Shown here: one piece after another, positions 12,113 through 21,599 of the stretch
Layout: the number at the start of each line of letters is the position of its first letter
How positions within the stretch are numbered: position 1 is the stretch's first letter
Source: Isoetes taiwanensis
Taxonomy: Eukaryota > Streptophyta > Lycopodiopsida > Isoetales > Isoetaceae
Reading direction: 5' to 3'
Length of the DNA stretch: 64,000 bases
Assembly: GCA_021234155.1 (NCBI GenBank)
Contig: JAJEKV010000093.1
Coordinates: 124,001-188,000 of the forward strand
The notes under the pieces: model-generated
The model's input: the letters and a program-made list of their open reading frames with translations, nothing else
The model's database searches: none
What the model was told of the DNA's origin: nothing
Translations under genes and position numbers: made by a program

Positions 12113-12247
12113 GCTTTGCGTGCAAAGCTTGTGTAAACTTTGTAATGATGTTGAATATTAAACAAAAAGACCTTTTGGAGTACTTTTTTTATTTTCATTT
12201 GCTGAAATAATTTTTTTTGTCTTGGACTGTCTATGCGCGCATAGACA
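12113..12247. repeat. Palindromes downstream of the DUF7869 gene
   Basis: 12113-12128 (GCTTTGCGTGCAAAGC) and 12228-12247 (TGTCTATGCGCGCATAGACA, the full 20-bp form) lie between the plus-strand gene and the right end. A damaged form with CTATCTTGGCGCATAG is seen at 12401-12420 and at 8640-8655. Confidence 0.88.
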
Positions 12248-12756
12248 TTTTATCTTAAAGTTTGTTCCAGGCTTGGTGAATGAACATGTATTGTGCCTTC
12301 TTTGCAAGCTTTTTAGATCTTAAGTGAAAGAGATTCAAGCTCATGAACTTTAAAGTGATTTGTATTATTTTTTGGTATACCAAAAATTTCTAATCAGGAC
12401 TGTCTATCTTGGCGCATAGCACCTTGTCTCCCAGGTTTTTCTATGACTACTAACGGAACCTGTATTTTTTCCTTTTTGCTAGCTTTTAAAAGTTGTACTA
12501 GCTAAGATTCCAACTATTTTTTTTTTTGTTGATTTCTTGTCCGTGCTAACTTCCCCAAGTTTTTTTTTTTGTTTTTAGGACACCCAAAAATGGTGCACGG
12601 AAAGTAAAAAGAACAGCATTTTTTAATAATTAGACGCCAAAAAGAGCACCTGTTAACTAAATTTGTAGTCTATTTTTTTAAGTGACCCCCCAAAAGTGGT
12701 CGAATTTAAGGGAATCTTAGGGAATCTACAAAAGATGCTTTTTATTAGTGCAATTG

Positions 12757-12790
12757 CAGGTCATTAGTGCGTTTGATCCGTCACCTTGTT
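12757..12790 (-). repeat. Right terminal inverted repeat of the 9.3-kb transposon
   Basis: Reverse complement of the left terminus with one mismatch in 34. It is followed by the target duplication CGCC at 12791-12794. The subterminal part differs from the left end and shows ATTAGTGC as a direct repeat instead of a clean hairpin. Confidence 0.93.
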
Positions 12791-12862
12791 CGCCTAGCAA
12801 TTGCCACTTATGCATCAGTTTAAATAGCTTCATGCAGCTATAAATTGACATGAAAATCTTAC

Positions 12863-12943
12863 CCGAAAATGACCATGCTCATCGATTTCTCTTAATCCGC
12901 TCGCCAATTGAAATGGATGCCCGTTTGTTTGGATGCGAGCCAT
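12863..12943 (-). pseudogene. HAD-IIA phosphatase gene, first coding exon
   Basis: The ATG at 12943-12941 opens a 27-codon exon (MARIQTNGHPFQLASG..., ending DEHGHFR) followed by a perfect GTAAG donor at 12862. Intron 1 runs to a CTAG acceptor at 12795-12794, and exon 2 begins GCG at 12793-12791, where the 9.3-kb transposon interrupts it. The next codons (TGG TTA CTA GAT) reappear at 3515 and below, on the far side of the element. Removing the element and one CGCC copy restores the family sequence HFR-AWLLDQFG in frame, so this exon and the exons at 2055-3519 are one gene. Confidence 0.88.
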
Positions 12944-13511
12944 GTCGACGATGGATTAGGGTTCAATATTATATATGTGTAACGTAATGGCATGAAACAA
13001 TCTTGTAGAATATCACCACAGATCAAATAGATAATTGCCAGAATATTTGGGTCAACTTATGCAATGGAATGAGAGTGCTTATTACACTTACCATTAGAGT
13101 TTTTTTGAGGTCAAATAAGGGCCCTTACTCGATGCCACGTCAAAAAGCTCGCGGCCAATGGGGAGCCGAGCTTGTACAAAACTTTTTTACCGAGCCTTGT
13201 TTCGACTTTCCAGGTGTCAACTGCACGTAGCTTCGATAATATTCGTGCCTCTAGCTTCGGGTGTCAGATTACACACGTGGCAATTATGACCGTTAGCTCC
13301 CGCCCTCAATTCCCGCTCAGGTGTTTTCCACAACAGAGTTTGCGCGAAGATCGATTGCCCGCGCCAAGGGAGCTTCGGTTTACTCGGGAACTGCTTCGAC
13401 CTGCGCCAAAGGGAGTTTCGACCACAGAAAAACTTCGATCAAGGTAAAATCATGTAGCCTTTCCTAGTATTTCGATTCCGCTCCACATTCTGATTTGAAT
13501 TCTGTGACTAG
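12944..13511. other. Intergenic region between divergent HAD and BAH-like genes
   Basis: This stretch separates the ATG of the HAD gene (minus) from the ATG at 13512 (plus) and should hold both promoters. At 13091-13125 it has CATTAGAGTTTTTTTGAGG followed by TCAAATAAGGGCCC, which matches the terminus of the foldback element at 48892. A relic end of that family may lie here. No clear TATA box was identified. Confidence 0.5.
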
Positions 13512-14724
13512 ATGGCTATAAGCTCTATCACAGTCGGAAATGAGTTTGAAAGCTTCGTGGTGTCGACCGGGAGCTTTGTTACACTCCAACCTGCAATGCG
13601 AGATGAATGGCGAGTCAAAAGATGCAGGAGAAATGATGTTTCTGCACATTGGAAGGCTTTGGTGGTCGGATTTCGATCAGGCAAAGAGATGTTTGTACAA
13701 GTAAGGCATGTATACACTCCAACAGATATGGCAAAAGAAAAAATAAGCAAGCGACGAACTTTCCCACGGTTAGAAGCAAATTGTGAGTATGTACTTCTAT
13801 GCAATCCATATTCAAATTAGTTTAGTTACTTATCCAGTTCATTCCTATTCTCTCAGGTTTGTGTATATCTGATGTGGAGAACACTGTCTCTTCACACTCG
13901 ATAAACAGTGTATTCCATTGCTTTCACCAAGAATTGGGCTGCTTGTTGTTTGAAGGTAGCACACCAGTACAGCTCAGAGAAAGGGGTATATGGTTCTGGA
14001 GGTATGAATACTCTCCACGAAGATCCAAGCTAACTGAGCTTCCATTGCCCAAACTGTCCAGATTTTATCTGCGCAGGCCTCACGGATGCCACTTCTATCT
14101 TATTAGCACGGGTAAGTTGTCGCGAGGAAATGTTCGCGGCATTGAAGGAGAAGGGAGGAGTCTGCGGGCATGTGAAGATAAATTTAGGAATTGATACGTT
14201 CATTGCCATATTCAAAGGCCGACAATGTAAAGAAGAACTTGAAGATGTTTACAGTTCAACGGTCGGTGGATAGTTTTTAGATAGTGTATTTCTTGAAGGT
14301 TGGAGTGCTCGACTTCCGCGATGGAGCTGAATATCTTGAATCGAGGATAAGTCGAGACACGGTTCGGTTCAGATATTGCATTCGGAAGCAAACTCTGTAT
14401 GTCACTTTTAAGTATAGAAGATGGCGAAATGTCCGTGAAGGAAGAAAGTACGTCTGGATTTCTGTCGAACAAGATGACAATGATGGCACTCATTCCGTTG
14501 CCATAGACTTGAACATTCATAAGGATAACCAGCTGTTCAAAAGTCTGAGAGCAGAGAGCGAGTGGTCTCTATTCGATGTTCGACGGCAATTAGAGTTTGA
14601 GACAGACTTAAATTTCTTCCATTTCATGATAGATGGCCAGAAGGTGGGAAAGCGCAGAGAAGAATGCTATAAATTGGGGTCATGCATGCAACCCAAAGTC
14701 ATATCTGTATATGAATCTATCTAA
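13512..14724 (+). CDS. BAH-like domain protein, three exons
   Basis: The exons are 13512-13783, 13857-14111 and about 14285-14724, with GTGAGT/CTCAG and GTAAGT/ATAG junctions that keep frame, giving roughly 320 residues. The N-terminal part reads like a bromo-adjacent-homology (BAH) domain: GSFVTLQPA, then VQVRHVYTPTDMA (compare the VRWFYRPEET type) and, across the first splice, LEANCLCISDVENTVSSHSINSVFHCF (compare the ELFLSDHYD and I.GKC.V type). BAH domains bind histone tails or nucleosomes in plant silencing proteins. The C-terminal exon (RFRYCIRKQTLYVTFKYRRWRN..., LFDVRRQLEFETDLNFFHFMIDGQ) is not recognised; its last 60 residues are faintly ubiquitin-like. The gene starts about 570 bp from the divergent HAD gene. 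The family call is tentative; the exon model is firmer. Confidence 0.55.
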
Positions 14725-15094
<370 letters not shown>

Positions 15095-16085
15095 CCTTCA
15101 AGGGCTCAAATGGATATTGACGATTGATAGCCTCGAGTTCTTTTGCACACTTGGTGTTCAAGCCTTCAAATATATGCAGAAATAGATCGCTTAACAAATG
15201 AAGAATCTGAAATTGCCATTACAAACATTATTCAACATATTTTTGTAAGTACGCAGCTAAGCATTGAACACTTGCCTCAAAGTAGTGCTCCTTTATTTCC
15301 ATTTCCAAATCAAGATCTACATTCACATAGATGACGATGTGTAAAAGGGTTTTCTGCTCTAAAGACAGAACCAATCTCGAAAAACCAAAGCCTCCGCAGA
15401 ATGCCATCTGCTTATGCAACTGTGGTGATTGTGCCAAACATGTTGGTTGTCCAATGTATTGCAATTTGAATACCAAAGCACGAACTTCACTTGCTCCAGC
15501 CATAAGCTTTGGGGTGTGAATTTCCACAAAGTCTCTAGAAAGTAGGAAGTCGCGAAAAAGCTGAAATCATAAAGACAAGCCATTGATGTTATATTTCAAG
15601 TGTAGACATAAAGAGGTTGGTATGAACAATATAAAATGTAAGATGAACCTACAGTTGAAACACTTGACAGCACTCGAAAGATGCCCTGGTTTGCAGGAGT
15701 ACACAGATCAAGAAATTGATTGTTCAATCTTGTATCCTGTAAAACGCTCACATACTGTTCTCCACTCTGTTTACAAACAACTACTTGTCACTATTAAATT
15801 GGAAAGATTGTCACATGCATAATGGGAAACCTAATACTTACCTCCTTTGCCTTCTCAATTTTCTGGTCGCTACGGGAAGCATCCTCAATGTTACAAGGTA
15901 ATGAACCTGCCTTGGATACACAATATATTTTTCGAACGTGTAGCTCCACCTGGTGTTAAGTATTATTATTTGAATAACTCCAACAATAGACCACAAAGAA
16001 TAAGGAAATATGCAAATCTATTGTGTAGTCCCTGTAAATTCTATCCCAGGGTTAGCAACGACCCCTTCAATATCAACAACTAATT
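15095..16085 (-). pseudogene. Aspartyl-tRNA synthetase remnant, internal exons only
   Basis: Minus-strand exon pieces follow the order of eukaryotic cytosolic AspRS: DIEGVVANPG (about 16080), VELHVRKIYCVSKAG...NIEDASRSDQKIEKAKE (15949-15842), LQDTRLNNQFLDLCTPANQGIFRV (about 15750-15650), FVEIHTPKLMAGASE and CLAQSPQLHKQM (about 15550-15400), FRAENPFTHRHLCE (class II motif 2, about 15380-15330), then LDLEMEIKEHY and NTKCAKELEAI...YPFEPLK (to about 15095). The end of the OB-fold domain and the front of the catalytic core are therefore present. The N-terminus and motif 3 are missing. Frame is lost after GGFG (about 15395) and near 15320. Retained introns show that it arose by DNA duplication, not retroposition. 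The upstream side is cut by a LINE 3' tail at about 16090-16125. Confidence 0.85.
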
Positions 16086-16089
16086 CCTT

Positions 16090-17691
16090 ATCCCCCTCCC
16101 CCCCCCCCTTTTTTTTAGGTTAAGGCAGACATTATATTACATGCAAAAAGATATACATGAATATATACAACAATTGCAAAGGAAAAAATAAACCTTTGCA
16201 AATGCTCTCTCATCCCAAAAGGGAATAAGGAAAAAGAACACAACTTTAGATACACAAAAATAGCTGTGCCACAGGATTATGAAGTACAACCAATAGTTTT
16301 GAGATTGTTTAGAAGAAAAAGAGCAGAATCAACTAATTATTCATAGCCAAGTGCAAACTCCAGTGGATCAACCTGCACTATATGAAAGATTGTTTCCAAC
16401 TCATCCGGATCGAGAGGAGTATGGACCATGAACTGCAAAATGAGCTCCGAGGTTATATCAAAATGCTCTTCCCATTTAGCAGCAAAAAATATCTTCAAAT
16501 CATTTCATCACCATAGATCTTCATAATCCAGAATTGATTCCAATGGCTTTTTGGGCAAGGATGTGTTGCTTCAAAGTCATCATTCTTTTTTAAACTGACT
16601 CCTTGTCCATTGTACAAAGGCCGGCTTTGGATTATCACAGGAGAGATGACCATGTCATAATGCTCCGTCTCAAAATCTGCCATTATCAACATCAACATTA
16701 GTTAGAGACAATTTAAAAAAGGCATAAAAACCATGATAATTCTCTAAGGAATCCCAATTTCTATCATAAGGTAAATCCTTTCATCTCCTGTGAGCTATAA
16801 CAATTTCAACCAGCAAGGATTGGAAATAAGCTTTAAGCCAATTGAGGCTGAAAGATTTCTGATCATGTAGAATTCTATTCCGATGTTTCTAGATAGACCA
16901 AAGGGCTAATGTTCTCAAAGTGCCACAGAAGGCATTTGGGAAACTTAAGAAGGATAAGAACTCCTGAGATGTAGAACTTGTCATAGCAGCACAAATATTT
17001 CTAGCCCAGGAGCAAAAAAGGAGAAGCCTAGGACATTGGAAACAGGGCATTGACAACCCAATCGACAAGCATTAGAGAGTGTTGTCTTGTATTTAGCCGG
17101 CCTGTCATTAGTGGATAGACTTTGATTTAGAAGCAGCCACCTAAATAAAAGGATCTTCTTAGCACAGTAAGCTTGCCAACCATCAACAATAAGCTTGACT
17201 GCCTCCTGTTTTGAACAACCCCATTTTGTAGTGACTTTAAGTTCAGAAGAGTGAATGATCATTCGATATATTCTTGACACACTATAGTGTTTTTTACCTT
17301 CACAACCCCATGAAATTGAGTCAGATGATTCCTCCCAGTTGCTCAAAGCCTGAGAAAGTGGAGTGAATATTTTCTTATATGTCTGGGAATCACTGACCTT
17401 TGTCACTAGTTGCTGCCAGGTAGGCCACCTCCCATTGCATCTGAGATCAGAGATTGTTTTAAGACCAGCATCACTCCATTATTTGTAGTTCCTTGGATGC
17501 TTAAGAGCCAAACAACCTGCCTCTGTAGGATATAGATTATGATGCCAAAAGAAATGAAATCTCAAACTCACACATTTGAGATCATCTACATGAAAACGGT
17601 AGGAGACTTCATTCCAAGCTTCCAACAGACGCTTCATGATAGGGGATGTGTGAGGACCAGCTATGAGCTAAAGCTGAATATGGTAGCTGAT
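16090..17691 (-). mobile_element. LINE-D, 3' part of a plant L1-type retrotransposon
   Basis: A G-rich and A-rich tail on the minus strand (about 16095-16120) marks the 3' end next to the AspRS remnant. Upstream, 17406-16981 encodes the zf-RVT-type C-terminus of plant LINE ORF2 (WQAYCAKKILLFRWLLLNQSLSTNDR followed by a Cys-containing segment), and about 17640-17420 continues it (RLLEAWNEVSYRFHVDD, RWPTWQQLV). Reverse-transcriptase motifs are absent because the element is cut at 17691 by the Gypsy LTR. It is inactive. Confidence 0.7.
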
Positions 17692-19157
17692 TGTGGCGCT
17701 CCCTGCAAAGTATATGGCACCCGGCCGTACACTCCGTAGGAAATCCCCCATCTGGTCCTCCGACCGCATGGGCCCTCCATCTATCCCGCACTCTGGGATC
17801 ACCTTAGTGCGGGAAGGGGACACGAAGGTGTCTTGCACGCCCTTCCCCTATGGGCTCCTATCACAGCGGAAGCATAAACAACGTCAGAACTAGCAATAAC
17901 AACACATCATATTACCTCGAAGGGTAGCCCATCCCATATCCATAGCTACAAAGAAGATAAACATATGCCATAAAACATGAGAGCTCCTACCCATGGCTCC
18001 GACTCATGAGGAGGTTGACTGACTGGCTAGGCCTCAAGATAGAGCAGACCGAGTCATAACAATGGCGGGGCTGGCTATAGACAATGGCTAGGGTTGACCA
18101 CTCCATCCGCCCCTCCTGTGCATACTTTGCAAAGTAGGCTAGATCGGGCTTTGACATGACTCTAGCCTTCCGGATACGCAATCCCATGGTATCACCCATC
18201 GGGACTACTCCGGGTTGCATCTCCCCGGTCCGTCGAGGCAGGAAGTGTTGCATCTCCCCTTCCCGGGGTCTAGAAGTTCCATGGGCGGCACACGATTCGT
18301 ACCCGACTTAACCCCCCAAAACAGGAGCCAAGCCGACACTTGCAACTCCTGAGAGGCAGGGCGACACCATTGCCCCAAGAGGTGTCAGACCCATGCCCGG
18401 CCCACACAAGGTGACCGACCATAGGCCTAGCCCGCTATGGGATCCCCAGTAGCCACGCTCAGCAGGGATCCTCCCTCCGTATTGCCTCTAGCCCCGTTGT
18501 GTAGTGCTGAGTCACATCATAGCCCCCATAGCCCGGTGGGCTCTTATGCACAGCCCGCATAATAATAGGAACTAAGGGGTCTAAACTAGGAGCATACTAC
18601 GTAATGGCTACTAGGTCTCTACCCCCCTTCCCAATACAGAGGGGCAAACATGATCAACCAATATCACATAACATCATATCATGATAATCATCATAAGAAC
18701 ATCTTAACCTAATCATACATATCTAACTTACAGTTAGGGTTCCTTGATTAGGGTTCAAGATGTTGAATAAGGGTTCTAGGATGGCTCTACCCTAGATACG
18801 AAATACTAACTCATCTGGAGTGCTAACTTCCAGATGAACTGCTAAGAGAACTACTCCACATACCTGCTCCAGAAGCACTCCCTCCCAATCCTGGCGTCTC
18901 CCTAGTCTTCGAAGTGTTTGAGGTAGCTCCCACTCGTTCTGATGCGCTCACGCTCTAGGGGCTGCCATGCTATCTTGTGCCGAGAGCGAGCGGTTCTAAA
19001 AGCGGAGTTTGGCGAAGAAGGTTCCCCGACTGTTGGAGCCAGAAAAGAGGCCTAAGGTTAGGGTTTAGGCCCTTATAGGTTAGGGTTCACATGTTATGCC
19101 ACGTGTCTCCTAGTGCCACAATCTATGGTATACAAGGCTATGAAGGTAGACTTGTAT
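17692..19157 (-). mobile_element. Ty3/Gypsy 3' LTR, distal part
   Basis: The minus-strand LTR starts TGTGACATTCC at 25810 and appears to end GGGAGCGCCACA at 17692 (TG...CA termini). It is split by a retroposon at 19158-25743; the duplicated TAGACTTGTAT (19147-19157 and 25744-25754) marks the break. The total LTR would be about 1.5 kb. No coding sequence is seen. The assignment rests on the polypurine tract and 5' boundary seen at 25811-25825. Confidence 0.6.
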
Positions 19158-21270
19158 GGGGGCGGCGATGGCGATGGCGGCTAGGGCGGCGGCTTAGGCC
19201 GCGCCCGTTTCTTCTGAGGCTCGAGGCAAAGGGTGGGCCTTGAGAAAGGGTGCGGGGGCGCACCACCGCCATTCCCAAAGCGATGGCGGTGGGGTCACCG
19301 GTTCTTGGTATTGCAGCTGGGCATCGGAGTTCCTGTTTCGTTTGGAGAATGGCAGAGCACAAATGCTTCGTGATTTTGTCCGGAGGTTCTACTGGTAAGT
19401 TAGATGAGGTTTCTTGGCATGTATTTCAGCTATTGGAATAGCAGAGGGAATCAGTAACGGAATGCTGCCGCACTCACTGCGGTTCTCAAGACCTGCACTC
19501 ACTGTAGGTTGGGCCCAGCCCGAGTTTTCGTTAAAGGATCTTGGTCTGCATCTTTTCACTGGCTTGTGTGTTGCTTGCCTTGCCTCATCCATTTTCCACT
19601 AGGATTGTAAACAAATATACTTTCTAAAGGGCAGTAGTGCTTTCCTGGTTAGTGTGATGTTGTTTACTCATTGTGCTTTTTGCTCCCCCCTTCCTGGCTG
19701 GGGAAGCTTGGTGTCCAAAACTGTGACAGGCCTATTCTTTTGTCATTGATTCAAGACTTCTAAGCAGGCATTTCAGGGCGGGAGACCTGGGTGTCTCATT
19801 GCTGTGTAGAGCTCTAGTGATTCAAGAACCCATGTAAGGGTAGAAGCGGTGTGATTGAGCAGGTAGACCACCCTTTGGGGAGGCCTGACCTTCACCATTT
19901 TCGGGGGAAGAAATGGAGGCATGAACTCCTTATAGTACCTTAAATCTGGTTGGATCTCTGGCCAAGTTAACGCGCAGGGATGAAGCATGCCGTCTGCCCC
20001 TCTACGCTTGCATCTTTCGGGGCTGGGGCATAGGTGATTCTTGTTTCAGAATTAACAGGGAGTCTGCTCTTGATGCCAATGGAATAGGGTTTATCAGATT
20101 TGGCCGCTAATCTTGAGCTATGGGCTTTAAATCTTGATCTGGTCTTAAGGACGACAACAACTATATGGTATTGGAGCAGATGCGAAAGGTTCAGGAAACT
20201 GAGGAATCTTGCTCCTGTAGTACAGCCTAGAGCGGGAAGAGGGCGACCACTTTCTCTAGTACTCCACGGGTGAAAGCATGCTAGGGTGTACCATCTAAAG
20301 TTCTTTTTAGGGAGTGCAAAACTACCCAGAAAAGTACCCAGCACTGGGTACTGGGAACTTGCATAAATGTCTCAATAAGCAATAAGTTTGAGAGTTGATT
20401 CATTCATTTTAATCTTTAATAGTATTGTTACCCATTAATACTATAGATTAACATTTTATTGACCTTGAATTCAAAATTTTTGAATTGATTTTAATGGGAA
20501 GAAAAAGCAGAAAGTACCAAAGTCGTATTTAATTAAAGTGGGACTCATTCCATTCCCACTTTTTTTTGAACCTCGTTATTTTTTACGAGAGAAAGAGCAA
20601 CCCGAGGCCAAAACCGTCCTTAATTGAAATTTTTATTAAAGCGTGCATCCAAGCTTTCTCCCAATTTTCTTGGATATCGAGTCGAGTCCCTGTTTTGGGG
20701 CTTATTTATCATTCAAAATAAGAGTTATTCGTGTGAGGGTGAATTCCTTTACCAAGACTTTTTGGCTCTATTTTCTTAGGTGGGTAGACAAGAGATCATA
20801 AATTCCAACAAAAATTAAGCAAATTGTGTACTTAATCACCAAAGAATACTAGTTTTGAGATGCCTTATATTTACAAATGGGCTCATTACAATATACATTA
20901 CGATTGGGTGAAGAGACCATAGTGGTCGATATTATCACAATGATTACACCCTCTTCACACATGAACCAACCCCTCGCAAGCGGCGTGGAGCTCTGTCCAA
21001 GTCACGAGACAACTTACGGGACGATAGAAATTTGTATGAGGAGTTCCTTCATAGGCCCGCGTGCTTGTATGTCCAATTGATGTCACCACCCTCTTCTCAC
21101 GGCATCTTTCTTCAATGAACTGGTCTTTTCATTGCTCCCAAGCATGTGCTATCCCGGTCGAGATAAGGGCGCGAAAAGACAAAATCAAGTTAGTCAAGTG
21201 ATGCTATATGCTAAAAAAATAAAATGAAACACAGTTCTTAGGGCCATTTTTGGAAAATACAGGCCTGAGA

Positions 21271-21577
21271 GCCTTTCTCGACTCGCGAGTCGAGAAAGGC
21301 AGCTGAAAGTGAAAAACACAAGTTTTAGGGGTCATAGGGCCTTTCTGGACTTCGCGAAGTCGAGAAAGGAGGCTCAAAGTTTAAAAAAGCGGTTTTAGGG
21401 GGGTCATAGGGCCTTTCTCGACTTCGCGAAGTCGAGAAAGGAGGCTCAAAAAGTTTAAAAACGCAGGTTTTAGGGGTCATAGGGACCTTTCGACTTCCTT
21501 GAGTCGAGAAAGGCAAAGAAAAAACGCAGGTTTTAGGGGTTGAAGGCCTTTCTCGACTTCGCGAAGTCGAGAAAAGG
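21271..21577. repeat. Tandem array of five hairpins
   Basis: Five units of about 60-72 bp. Each carries a palindrome of about 30 bp whose half is CCTTTCTCGACTTCG, separated by a spacer ending in AGGTTTTAGGGGTCATAGGG-like sequence. The palindromes are at 21271-21300 (perfect), 21340-21369, 21412-21441, about 21485-21513 and 21546-21577. A sixth, damaged member lies alone at about 23846-23869 inside the same element. Confidence 0.92.
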
Positions 21578-21599
21578 CAACTCAAAAGCGAGTTTTAGG

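Larger units (their letters stand above)
3520..12790. mobile_element. 9,271-bp DNA transposon with ParB-methyltransferase and DUF7869 genes
   Basis: The element is bounded by 34-bp inverted repeats with one mismatch (starting AACAAGGTGACGGATCAA) and flanked by the 4-bp direct duplication CGCC (3516-3519 and 12791-12794). The flanks rejoin into an intact HAD gene, which proves an insertion. It carries two divergently oriented multi-exon genes (about 4095-8161 minus, 9010-11990 plus) and roughly 20 palindromes of one family. I cannot assign a superfamily: a 4-bp duplication, 34-bp TIRs and a DUF7869-type protein do not match hAT, Mutator, CACTA or PIF/Harbinger. High TIR identity suggests a fairly recent insertion, although frame breaks in both genes mean that autonomy is uncertain. 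Confidence 0.92.

Noticed and set aside
18000-18650. GC-richer segment as a gene
   Set aside because: Stops occur in all frames over short distances and it lies inside the Gypsy LTR.
21271-21577. CRISPR array or rho-type terminators
   Set aside because: The unit is a tandem hairpin repeat inside a TIR transposon; spacers are conserved rather than unique.
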